Source of the DNA: Flavobacteriaceae bacterium
GTDB taxonomy: Bacteria; Bacteroidota; Bacteroidia; Flavobacteriales; Flavobacteriaceae
Assembly (NCBI GenBank): GCA_023262245.1
Contig: JALRDC010000096.1
Location: 1 to 14,016 of the forward strand
DNA: 14,016 nt
Direction of reading: 5' to 3'
This document shows positions 1 to 7,230 of the stretch, piece after piece. The number at the start of each line of letters is the position of its first letter. Position 1 is the stretch's first letter. The translations under genes were made by a program, and so were the position numbers. The notes under the pieces were generated by a model. It was not told the DNA's origin. It searched no databases and was given only the letters and a program-made list of their open reading frames with translations.

Positions 1-471
1 ACCTCAACACCTCAAGTAATCCTTAGGCATACCGAAACATTGTTAAATTATGCTGAGGCTAGTATTGCTCTTGGTGAAGATAACAAAGCAAAAAATTATT
101 TGAATCTAATTCGTTATAGAGCAGGTATGCCAGCATTAACAGAAACCGGTGCGGATCTTTTAGCAAGGTACAGAAATGAAAGAAGATTAGAATTAAGTTT
201 TGAAGGTCATCGATTTTATGATGTTCGAAGATGGGGAACTGGACCTAAATTGACAATGACAGGCGTAAAAATTACTGGAAAATTAAAGCCTGGAGTAGAA
301 CCTTTTGATTTTTACACTGGACGAGATGAGTCAATCTATGATTACTCCTATGAAACTTTTCCCATAAATTATTATAGTGTTATAGTATTTCCAGAAAAAT
401 ACTATTTCCGACCTATTGAAACAACTATTTTACAAAAACACCCAGAGTTAATTCAAAATCCTGGATATTAA
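1..471 (+). CDS. SusD/RagB family outer-membrane glycan-binding lipoprotein, C-terminal part
   Basis: The reading frame is open from the first base, so this is the last 156 codons of a gene that begins outside the window. SusD-family lipoproteins sit on the cell surface and deliver oligosaccharides to a SusC-type TonB-dependent transporter. The sequence shows the usual C-terminal signature: an LRHTETLLNYAEA helix (about codons 8-20), an LIRYRAGMP segment, and the highly conserved ERRLELSFEGHRFYDVRRW block at 178-234. The protein ends in the PIETTILQKHPELIQNPGY tail typical of the family, so the 3' end looks intact. A SusC partner would be expected upstream, outside the window. A strong terminator follows 30 bp after the stop, so this gene probably ends its operon. 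Family assignment is firm; the glycan cannot be told from this fragment, although the downstream sulfatase suggests a sulfated one. Confidence 0.93.
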   Translation, partial: TSTPQVILRHTETLLNYAEASIALGEDNKAKNYLNLIRYRAGMPALTETGADLLARYRNERRLELSFEGHRFYDVRRWGTGPKLTMTGVKITGKLKPGVEPFDFYTGRDESIYDYSYETFPINYYSVIVFPEKYYFRPIETTILQKHPELIQNPGY

Positions 472-500
472 TTTTAGGTAGTTCTATGTTTGGTTTTTTT

Positions 501-539
501 AAAGAAGAATATCTAACCCAGATATTCTTCTTTTTTTTT
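501..539 (+). terminator. Strong Rho-independent terminator after the SusD-like gene
   Basis: A perfect 14-bp stem (arms 501-514 and 520-533) closes a 5-nt AACCC loop and runs into an uninterrupted T tract (531-539). It lies 30 bp downstream of the SusD-like stop codon. The A tract opposite the T tract could also let it work on the minus strand, but no minus-strand gene ends here. Confidence 0.9.
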
Positions 540-742
540 AAAATTTAAATATCTCATTCAAAGAAACTATTACGGGGGAATTTGATATTGTTTCTTACAG
601 CGGTAGTAGCTTTAGGGCAATTTTGAATGATAGGGGAAACTAGTCAAAAATGATGAAACCGTTATACGATTAAAGTATAACGGTTTTTTGTTAGAAAACG
701 AGTTAATTAAAGCTATAACTTTAGTAGAAATAAATTTTATAT
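540..742 (+). other. Gene-poor interval between SusD-like gene and sulfatase; possible short transcript
   Basis: No credible gene was found. The interval contains a short hydrophobic frame (579-626, ending ILFLTAVVALGQF then a stop) that resembles a signal-peptide remnant but lacks an ATG. A TAGCTTTA element at 607-614 matches seven of eight positions of the Bacteroidota -7 consensus TAnnTTTG, with TTTG at 581-584 upstream (spacing 22, slightly long). Transcription from there would end at the terminator at 656-689 and give an RNA of about 70 nt. A similar TAACTTTA element at 716-723 lies just before the sulfatase start and may be its -7 box. All promoter readings are tentative. Confidence 0.3.
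656..689 (+). terminator. Rho-independent terminator with no gene directly upstream
   Basis: A perfect 12-bp stem (arms 656-667 and 675-686) with a 7-nt GATTAAA loop is followed by T at 684-689. It stands 54 bp before the sulfatase start and more than 115 bp after the previous terminator, so it ends either read-through or an unrecognised short transcript. Confidence 0.85.
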
Positions 743-2182
743 ATGAAAAGACTAATGCTTTTAATTATTGTAGCCCATTACATGCAATTTTTATATTCTC
801 AAGAAACACCAAATGTCATTTTAATTGTGGTTGATGATATGAGATATGACGAATGGAGTGGCGGCGGCCATAGTTATTTAAAAACTCCAAATATTGATTC
901 ATTAGCAATCATAGGAACAAAATTTAATCGAGCCTATCATACTGTACCACTATGTTCACCAAACAGAGCTAGTATTTTGACTGGTCAATATCCCTCAAGA
1001 CATGGGATTATTGATAATAGTGCTCGTGACCAAGCAAGTTTTTTATTAGATCTTTTTCCGAAAGAACTTCAAAAATTTGGATACAAGACGGGTCATGTTG
1101 GTAAGTGGCATATGGGAAACAGCCCTGAACCTCGACCTGGGTTTGATTATTGGATAAGTTTTGAGGGTCAAGGGAAAGTATTTGATCCTGTTTTATTTGA
1201 AAACGGGATAAAGCTTAAAACCAATGGATATATTACTGATCTTTTAACAGATAAATCTGTTGATTTTATTAAGAGAAATAAAGAAAATCCATTTTTTCTA
1301 TATGTAGCACATAAAGGAATACATCCCGAGGCAAGACAAAATGATGATGGAACCACGGATCTCTCAATTCCTAAGGAATTTATACCGGCTAACAGACACC
1401 TTGGAAAATATGCTCATGAAATTTTTGAAAGGAGTCCTTCTTATTCACCTGATGCAAAAGCCGATAGAGACAAACCTGTGATCGAAGCTGCATTTCGATT
1501 GAGAAATGAGCTTTTAAACGAAGATCCACAATGGGAGAAAAGTATGGACCTCGGAGTATCAGAAGAATCCATTCGAAAGCGGTCTGAAATGATGTTAAGT
1601 ATTGATGAAAGTGTTGGAGCAATTGTAAAAACTCTTAAAGAACAGAAACTTTTTGAGCATACTATAATAATTGTAACAAGTGATAATGGATATTTCTTCG
1701 GAGAACATGGTTTTTCTCTTGAAAGGAGAATGCCCTACGAGGAATCGATTAAATCACCACTAATAGTCTTTGCCCCTACAATTAAAAATCAGGTTCCTGA
1801 AGTTGATGGTTTAACCCTATCAATAGACCTATCAGCTACTATACTCGAATTTGCTAAAATTCCAAAATCAAATACAATACAGGGGTTATCCTTAGTACCC
1901 TTGATTTCAGGAAAGAAATTGAAGATTCGTGATCATGCTTTTATAGAATACTTCAGTAATGAAAAACCTTTTCCATGGACCGCACAAATGGATTATCGAA
2001 TTCTCATTACCGATCAATTTAAATATTTAAAATGGCTTAGATCAGAGAATTCAGAATTATACGATTTAAAAAATGATCCGTTTGAACAGAAAAACCTTAT
2101 CAATGATTCGAATAGAAAAAGCCTTATTAAAAAACTACATTCCAAACTAAGAAAAGAACAGTTAAAAGCAATAGGCTTGTAA
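743..2182 (+). CDS. Secreted type I (formylglycine-dependent) sulfatase, S1 family
   Basis: Hydrolyses sulfate esters, probably on sulfated glycan fragments in the periplasm or at the surface. A Sec-type signal peptide spans residues 1-19 (hydrophobic run LMLLIIV, likely cut before QETPN). The catalytic signature is CSPNRASILTG at residues 71-81: Cys71 is the residue matured to formylglycine, and Asn replaces the more common Ser at the fourth position. Other expected active-site elements are present: Asp31-Asp32 for calcium, the GKWHMG motif (Lys121, His123), His190, and the SDNGYFFGEHG block (Asp314, Asn315, His322). The C-terminal subdomain ends with the usual ELYDLKNDPFEQKNL motif. At 479 residues the length is normal. 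No sulfatase-maturing enzyme lies in the window. The ATG start is the one that gives the complete signal peptide. The regiospecificity and S1 subfamily cannot be assigned by eye. Confidence 0.95.
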   Translation: MKRLMLLIIVAHYMQFLYSQETPNVILIVVDDMRYDEWSGGGHSYLKTPNIDSLAIIGTKFNRAYHTVPLCSPNRASILTGQYPSRHGIIDNSARDQASFLLDLFPKELQKFGYKTGHVGKWHMGNSPEPRPGFDYWISFEGQGKVFDPVLFENGIKLKTNGYITDLLTDKSVDFIKRNKENPFFLYVAHKGIHPEARQNDDGTTDLSIPKEFIPANRHLGKYAHEIFERSPSYSPDAKADRDKPVIEAAFRLRNELLNEDPQWEKSMDLGVSEESIRKRSEMMLSIDESVGAIVKTLKEQKLFEHTIIIVTSDNGYFFGEHGFSLERRMPYEESIKSPLIVFAPTIKNQVPEVDGLTLSIDLSATILEFAKIPKSNTIQGLSLVPLISGKKLKIRDHAFIEYFSNEKPFPWTAQMDYRILITDQFKYLKWLRSENSELYDLKNDPFEQKNLINDSNRKSLIKKLHSKLRKEQLKAIGL

Positions 2183-2462
2183 TTAATCATTGTTCAGGGA
2201 CTTAATGGCTCCTAATAAATTAGTTGTGCTGCAACTTTGAATACTAGGGGATTAAACCTTAACATTACACTAAAAAAGACCTAACAAGCAATTAAAGCCC
2301 TCCCAATGGAGGATTTTTTCTTTGATTTGAATGTAGTTCACTGAAAACCTCACCTAATACCAATCAAAAAATCCTGCAAGCCAATATTTTGATCTTTTTA
2401 AAGGGATTACGTTAGAATAAATTAGGGTGAGAGAACCCCAATAATTTTTTTATTTTTAGGGT
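2183..2462. other. Intergenic interval between sulfatase and PhyH-like gene
   Basis: 280 bp without a convincing reading frame. It holds a candidate terminator for the sulfatase (2299-2319). A small GGGT/ACCC inverted repeat (about 2424-2437) followed by a T-rich stretch lies just before the next gene. No clear promoter match was found for the downstream oxygenase gene. Confidence 0.5.
2299..2319 (+). terminator. Probable terminator downstream of the sulfatase
   Basis: A short GC-rich stem, CCTCC (2299-2303) pairing with GGAGG (2308-2312) across a 4-nt CAAT loop, leads into a run of six T (2314-2319). The stem is only 5 bp but all its pairs except one are G-C, and the T tract is good. Confidence 0.5.
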
Positions 2463-3311
2463 ATGGGATATTCTAAGTTCTCCAATGGTATAAATAAAAA
2501 AAATGCTGAAATACTTTTAAAAACGGTATTTCCGTTATCTGAATCTCAGATTGAATTTTACAGAGAACACGCTTATATTAAAATCAAAGAGCTTCTACCT
2601 AAGGAGGTTGTATCCTATTTCAATACTGTGATATCTGCTAAAGTAGCAGAAATGATTACAGATTCTACTCCTTTAGAAGAGCGAGACACTTACGGCAAAG
2701 CCTTCTTACAATTATTTAATTTATGGCGTGAAGACCCTGATATTAAGAAGCTCATTTTTAGTCCGCGTCTGGCAGGAGTTGCAGCAGAATTGATGGGAGT
2801 TTCTGGGGTACGCTTATACCATGACCAAGCGTTATTTAAAGAAAGTGGAGGAGGCATTACCCCTTGGCACGCAGATCAATACTATTGGCCTCTTTCATCG
2901 GATAAAACGATTACGGCCTGGATTCCCCTGCAAGCAACGCCATTGGAAATGGGACCACTTGAATTCAGTGCCGGCAGTCATCAAATTCAAGAGGGAAGGG
3001 CATTATCCATCAGTGATGAAAGTGAACATCTAATTGGAGATCGGCTAAGAGTAACGGACTTTCCTCATACAATAGAGCCTTTTGATGTTGGGGAAGTGAG
3101 CTTCCACTCGGGCTGGATCTTTCACCGAGCAGGAGCAAATACAACAAATCACGTTCGGAAAGTGATGACCATCATTTACATGGATCATGAAATAAAATTG
3201 AAAGCCCCGGAAAATAAAGGTCAACAAAAAGATTGGGAAACATGGTGCCCTGGAGTCGAGGTTGGTCAAATCGTTAACTCGCCCTTAAACCCCGTTTTGT
3301 TTAAGAACTGA
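2463..3311 (+). CDS. Phytanoyl-CoA dioxygenase (PhyH) family Fe(II)/2-oxoglutarate oxygenase
   Basis: A non-haem iron oxygenase that would couple 2-oxoglutarate decarboxylation to hydroxylation of an unknown small substrate. At 282 residues it has normal length for the family and no signal peptide, so it should act in the cytoplasm. The fold signature opens with LSESQIEFYREHAYIKIKEL (residues 25-44). The iron ligands are His136 and Asp138 in the PWHADQYYW motif and a distal His221 in the FHSGWIFHRAGANTT block. Arg232, eleven residues after His221, is placed to bind the 2-oxoglutarate carboxylate. The active site therefore looks complete. The TGA stop overlaps an ATG (TGATG) that opens a short downstream frame. 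PhyH relatives outside fatty-acid metabolism hydroxylate many natural products, so phytanoyl-CoA is unlikely to be the substrate; the location suggests a glycan- or osmolyte-derived molecule (inference). Confidence 0.92.
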   Translation: MGYSKFSNGINKKNAEILLKTVFPLSESQIEFYREHAYIKIKELLPKEVVSYFNTVISAKVAEMITDSTPLEERDTYGKAFLQLFNLWREDPDIKKLIFSPRLAGVAAELMGVSGVRLYHDQALFKESGGGITPWHADQYYWPLSSDKTITAWIPLQATPLEMGPLEFSAGSHQIQEGRALSISDESEHLIGDRLRVTDFPHTIEPFDVGEVSFHSGWIFHRAGANTTNHVRKVMTIIYMDHEIKLKAPENKGQQKDWETWCPGVEVGQIVNSPLNPVLFKN

Positions 3312-3469
3312 TGCAAGTTCTATTTTTATACTGCTTGCTCTATTGTAGAGACGTTGTATCCTCATTGGGGGTACTTGGAATAAGCATCGGAGGATCACTT
3401 TCTTTCTCACAAGAAAGTAAGGTGAGAAATACTATCGGAAGTAAACACAGTTTTTTCATGAAGATTTAA
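3311..3469 (+). CDS. Possible 52-residue small protein overlapping the PhyH stop
   Basis: An ATG overlaps the TGA of the oxygenase gene in a TGATG arrangement that would allow coupled translation. It opens a 52-codon frame ending at TAA 3467-3469. The predicted peptide starts MQVLFLYCLLYC and then reads SSLGVLGISIGGSLSFSQES, so it has two hydrophobic patches and a polar tail. No family is recognised. Such an overlap can occur by chance, and the codon pattern does not prove coding, so this is a weak call. It may be a chance frame or the remnant of a larger exported protein. Confidence 0.2.
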   Translation: MQVLFLYCLLYCRDVVSSLGVLGISIGGSLSFSQESKVRNTIGSKHSFFMKI

Positions 3470-3656
3470 TTTAGAAATTCTAAAATAGAAACATTTATGA
3501 CGACTAACAAAAATTGTTTGGCACCGATGGAAATTAAAAACAATGAATTGAAGTTAGCCAGGATTAAGCAAATAAAAAAAAACAATTAACTTGAAGGGTC
3601 AAATAGAATTGTCCCTTTAATTTATAGAATCCTAAGAGTGATAAAAAAAATCCATT
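3470..3656. other. Rest of the intergenic interval before the DUF4838 gene
   Basis: Contains a 30-codon lysine/asparagine-rich ATG frame (3497-3589) with no recognisable features, and an imperfect hairpin (arms 3594-3602 and 3609-3617, one T-T mismatch) followed by a weak T/A stretch that may be a poor terminator or leader structure. No match to a Bacteroidota promoter was convincing. Confidence 0.35.
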
Positions 3657-5993
3657 ATGAGTAAAAAAAATCATCTATCAAGAGCTGCTTTTCTAAAAAC
3701 TTCAGGTCTTGCTTTGGGAGGAATAGCGACACTGCCTCATTATGCGTGTTCAGGGGAGATCAAAGAATTAAAAGAATTAATTTTTGAAGGAAAGACAAAT
3801 GTCAAAATTGTAATTCCCAAAAAGGCAAGTTCTCAGGAACTTCATGCCGCAGAACAATTACAAAATTATTTATCTAAAAATTCAAGAAAACCCCTAGAGA
3901 TCGTTAGGGAAAACGTTTACCAAGGAGTCAATGCGATCTACTTAGGCAATACTCAAGCAGCAGCAACGGCCTCTCTGTCATCCAAAGAATTGGAAGAGGA
4001 TGGTTATCTATTTTATCCGGAAGGAAAAAATTTAATAATTATTGGAGGAAAAGAAAAAGGGCTCGTTAATGGAATATATTCTTTGTTGGAAAGCTTTGGA
4101 TATAGAAAATACAGTGCAGATGATGTTGTTTTGGTTCCTCAGTCCACGACCTTTAATTTTCCTGAAAAAAAAGTAGATATTCCTCAGATAAAATACCGTA
4201 CTACTTCATATTATGACGCAAGAGATGATGAATATGCAGCATGGCATAAACTTTCCTCTCGAGATTCTTGGGGGCTTTTCGTCCACACATTTGAAGTCCT
4301 CATTCCACCAGAAAAATATGGTAAAACACATCCAGAATATTTTTCACTAATTGATGGAGAAAGAAATCCAGTAACCCAACTCTGTCTTTCCAACGAAGCT
4401 GTTTTTCAAACCTTAGTAAGCACCTTAAAAGAGCGTATTGCCGAAAACCCAAAAGCCAAATACTGGTCTGTGAGCCAAAATGATAATGACAAATACTGTC
4501 AGTGTGGTCCTTGTACTGCACTAAATAAAAAATATGGTAATCTACCCAGTGGCTCTATGGTCTGGTTTGTTAATAAGGTTGCTAGAGCCATTCCGGATAA
4601 GATCATTTCAACATTGGCTTATTGGTACACCAGAGCAGCTCCTAGCAATATTGTGGCAGAACCCAATGTCAACATCATGCTTTGTAATATTGAAAGCACA
4701 AGAGAAAAACCAGTTTTTAATACCGATCCTGCCTTTACTAAAGATCTTCAAGATTGGGGAAAAATGAGTCAGGACATTTTGATCTGGGATTATAATATTC
4801 AATTTGCAAACCCGGTAAGTCCTTTTCCAAATTTGCACACAATAGGACCCAATATCAAGTTCTACATTAAAAACAAAGTGGGTGCTTTATTCATGCAAGC
4901 GACGGGTAACAAAGGAGAATTTGGACACCTCAGAGCGTACTTGATTGCTAAATTAATGTGGGATCCTGAAGCTGACTCGGATACAATTATCAATGACTTT
5001 TTAATAGGCTATTACGGAGCTGGAGCCCCTTTTGTTCGAGAATATATTGACCGTATGAAAGAGGCGCTTCTTCAAAATAATTTTAGACTTAACATTTTTG
5101 GTGATCCTCGAGACGCTGTGAACAATTACCTCTCACCAGAAATGATGACGGTTTATCATGATTTGTTTGACCAAGCGATACGCAGCGTAGGAAACGATTT
5201 TGAAAAACAAACTCGTTTAGAAGAAGCCAGACTTCCTCTGTTAATTGCTGAAATACAAATCGCAGGACAAATACCCATTGGACAAGCGGGGAGTTTTTAT
5301 GAACACAATCCAAAAGGGAATGTTGTAGTAAAACCAATGATGAAAGAAAAAGTGAACACCTTTGTTTCACGAGCTAAGGATGCGGGTATTAAAAGAATAG
5401 GGGAACGAGCGATTAGTCTAGAAGATTACGCTACCAATTTTAAAAGAATGTTTTCTAGAATGGAGCAAATGCAAGATGCAGTTTCATTTCAAAAGAAAAT
5501 CATTCCGATTAGTTTACCAAGTAAAGGCGCAGAAGAACTCACCCGACTCACCGATGGAATTTTTGGTGCTTTTGAATCGTGGAGGTTTCCAGATAAAGAC
5601 GCCAATTGGGTAGCCTATAAAGGGAAACATATGGATTTTATATTGGACTTGGGCAAAGTCCAAGCAATAAATAAGGTCGAAATGGATTTTTTAAATGTAC
5701 AGGCTCAAGCCAATTGGCACCTTTTGATACTCCCAAAATATGTGACCTATGCAACATCAGTGGATGGGGAAAACTATTCAAATCCAAGGGAAGTTGTCAA
5801 CCCTCATAATCCAGATCCTGCTGAAAACCCAGAGATTGTTAAAATTCCATACCATCGATTTTCAGCAACCTTTAACAAAACCAGTGCACGCTACATAAAA
5901 GTACATGCAGAGAGTTTGTTGAAGATGCCCGCATGGCATATCAATGCAGGAAAACCAGCCTCTTTATACGCTGATGAAATTGTTGTTGTCTAA
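3657..5993 (+). CDS. Exported DUF4838 protein with C-terminal discoidin-like (F5/8 type C) domain
   Basis: Large exported protein (778 residues) of the DUF4838 family, which is common in polysaccharide-degrading Bacteroidota and Planctomycetota and related in architecture to glycoside hydrolases with an alpha-glucuronidase-like N-terminal domain. Domains in order: signal segment 1-31 (SRAAFLKTSGLALGG, then HYACSG with Cys31 as a possible lipidation site); N-terminal alpha/beta domain about 48-165; DUF4838 core about 180-470, containing a cysteine cluster YCQCGPC (Cys281, Cys283, Cys286); helical linker about 490-610; and a discoidin-like beta domain about 625-778, beginning at LTDGIFGAFESWRFPD and probably binding carbohydrate. 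The signal resembles a Tat signal, but the second arginine of the expected RR pair is alanine. Its stop codon faces the stop of the minus-strand operon five bases away. A glycoside hydrolase or glycan-binding role is likely; substrate and catalytic residues are not identifiable here. Confidence 0.88.
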   Translation: MSKKNHLSRAAFLKTSGLALGGIATLPHYACSGEIKELKELIFEGKTNVKIVIPKKASSQELHAAEQLQNYLSKNSRKPLEIVRENVYQGVNAIYLGNTQAAATASLSSKELEEDGYLFYPEGKNLIIIGGKEKGLVNGIYSLLESFGYRKYSADDVVLVPQSTTFNFPEKKVDIPQIKYRTTSYYDARDDEYAAWHKLSSRDSWGLFVHTFEVLIPPEKYGKTHPEYFSLIDGERNPVTQLCLSNEAVFQTLVSTLKERIAENPKAKYWSVSQNDNDKYCQCGPCTALNKKYGNLPSGSMVWFVNKVARAIPDKIISTLAYWYTRAAPSNIVAEPNVNIMLCNIESTREKPVFNTDPAFTKDLQDWGKMSQDILIWDYNIQFANPVSPFPNLHTIGPNIKFYIKNKVGALFMQATGNKGEFGHLRAYLIAKLMWDPEADSDTIINDFLIGYYGAGAPFVREYIDRMKEALLQNNFRLNIFGDPRDAVNNYLSPEMMTVYHDLFDQAIRSVGNDFEKQTRLEEARLPLLIAEIQIAGQIPIGQAGSFYEHNPKGNVVVKPMMKEKVNTFVSRAKDAGIKRIGERAISLEDYATNFKRMFSRMEQMQDAVSFQKKIIPISLPSKGAEELTRLTDGIFGAFESWRFPDKDANWVAYKGKHMDFILDLGKVQAINKVEMDFLNVQAQANWHLLILPKYVTYATSVDGENYSNPREVVNPHNPDPAENPEIVKIPYHRFSATFNKTSARYIKVHAESLLKMPAWHINAGKPASLYADEIVVV

Positions 5994-6024
5994 GAAATTT
6001 AAGTAGCGCTTTTTAGAATTTCTT
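5992..6024. terminator. Inverted repeat at the convergent gene junction
   Basis: AAGAAATT (5992-5999) is repeated in inverted orientation as AATTTCTT (6017-6024) around a 17-nt spacer that contains a T5 run. It spans the junction of two convergent genes and lies partly inside the 3' end of the minus-strand gene. It is the only structure seen that could stop both transcripts, but the stem is short and AT-rich. Confidence 0.25.
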
Positions 6025-7219
6025 GTAGTCTTTTGGCGACTATTCGCTCCTGTCCCGGAACCATCATCCAAGTGGTAATTCCAATACTTTCATTGTTACC
6101 TACAGTCTGTATTGACGGATGCCCTTCTCGAAGCTGTTTTCGAGCTTCATTAGGGGTTATTTTGACCTTATTTTGATCCCATCGAATACGTAAACTAGGA
6201 ACATGATTGGCGTGTTTAGGTACATGAATTTCAGTACTTACCCCCGCTACAGATTTAGCACTATTGCTTATTAAATCAATTTGATCTTCCCAAAGTTTCC
6301 ACTCTTTATCATGGTCTTTTTGTAAATACATCTCTAAAGCAACTAACATACCCAGTACCTCTTCTTTGTTGACTTTCATCCCTCTACCAATAGTTTCTCC
6401 TCTTGGGGGAGTGTGCATTCGCGCTGCTTCTATATACTTTCTTTTTCCAAGTAAGAGTCCTGCACTTTGTGGTCCTCTTAGACCCTTACCACCAGAGAAA
6501 GCAACCATATCAAAACCCATTTTGGTAAAGCGGAATAAATTTGAAACAGGAGGAACATCTGCAGCACAATCTATAAAGGTGGGGATGTTATGTTTTTTAC
6601 CTAAAGCAACAAACTCTTCCCATCGAATGGCACCATTTTCAGTATTTGCATTTAAATACCAAAGTAAGGCAGTCTTTTTGGAGATGGCTTTCTCAAGTTC
6701 TTTAGCGGTTTTAACTAAAACGACTTTTGCACCTACATTGGTAAGGGCTTGAGCATAGCCTATTTGATGTCCTTCTTGTATGATGACCTCATTGGCCCAA
6801 CCCTCAGTTCTTGGAAGTTGCTTTACTTTTTTAGGATCATCACCGCACAGGACTCCAGCCATGGCAATAGACATGGCTCCAAAGCATCCGGAGGTTACGG
6901 TTGCGTATTCACAAGATAGAAGTTCGGCAATACGTTCTCCAACCTTATCTTGTAAATCGTCAAGGTTTACATATTCGCTTGCCCCGTAACTAATGGCTTG
7001 TGTAACCTCTTCAGGCATTAAAGAGCCGGTCATGGAAGTGTAAGTTCCCGCAGCATTGATGAAGGTACGTAGGCCCAATTCTTTAAAAAAGTCACGTTCC
7101 AATTTTGCGGCTACAGTATTCGTTCCAATGTTTTTTGCCCCTAATTCTTGAAGGCCTATAAAACTTCCTACAAAGGGAACAGTCGCTAATGTTTTTAAAA
7201 GTTTTCTTCTGTTGATCAT
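5999..7219 (-). CDS. Exported SelA/DgaE-like PLP-dependent ammonia-lyase (aminotransferase-V fold)
   Basis: Member of the SelA-related PLP enzymes (fold type I), the group that includes D-glucosaminate-6-phosphate ammonia-lyase DgaE and the EF_0838-type proteins. Expected chemistry is beta-elimination from an amino acid or amino-sugar acid, releasing water and then ammonia through an enamine. Visible features: INAAGTYTSMTGSLMPEEV near residue 54, the PLP-phosphate loop TSGCFGA (109-115), His151 stacking on the cofactor, Asp217 in FIDCAAD, and Schiff-base Lys245 in FSGGKGLRGPQSAGLLLG. The first 28 residues (NRRKLLKT followed by a hydrophobic stretch) form a Tat-like signal, which is unusual because relatives are cytoplasmic. 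Tat export would fit a protein that folds around PLP before export. It is the last gene of the operon, 11 bp after the RidA gene. A selenocysteine synthase role is unlikely given the export signal and context. Confidence 0.88.
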   Translation of the reverse strand: MINRRKLLKTLATVPFVGSFIGLQELGAKNIGTNTVAAKLERDFFKELGLRTFINAAGTYTSMTGSLMPEEVTQAISYGASEYVNLDDLQDKVGERIAELLSCEYATVTSGCFGAMSIAMAGVLCGDDPKKVKQLPRTEGWANEVIIQEGHQIGYAQALTNVGAKVVLVKTAKELEKAISKKTALLWYLNANTENGAIRWEEFVALGKKHNIPTFIDCAADVPPVSNLFRFTKMGFDMVAFSGGKGLRGPQSAGLLLGKRKYIEAARMHTPPRGETIGRGMKVNKEEVLGMLVALEMYLQKDHDKEWKLWEDQIDLISNSAKSVAGVSTEIHVPKHANHVPSLRIRWDQNKVKITPNEARKQLREGHPSIQTVGNNESIGITTWMMVPGQERIVAKRLQEILKSAT

Positions 7220-7230
7220 GATTTAAAAAA

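Noticed and set aside
579..626. Signal-peptide-like fragment as a pseudogene
   Set aside because: Only about 15 hydrophobic codons without an ATG and no downstream homology recognisable by eye; not enough to call a pseudogene.
3497..3589. A 30-codon ATG frame before the DUF4838 gene
   Set aside because: Short, lysine/asparagine-rich and featureless; easily produced by chance in AT-rich DNA.
6366..6752. A 128-codon open frame antisense to the SelA-like gene
   Set aside because: It lies wholly within a gene with clear family motifs and has no recognisable domain; it is a shadow frame.
5999..7219. Calling the PLP enzyme L-seryl-tRNA(Sec) selenium transferase (SelA)
   Set aside because: It has a Tat-like export signal, is shorter than true SelA, and lies with an amidohydrolase and RidA, as DgaE-like proteins do; no selenocysteine genes are near.
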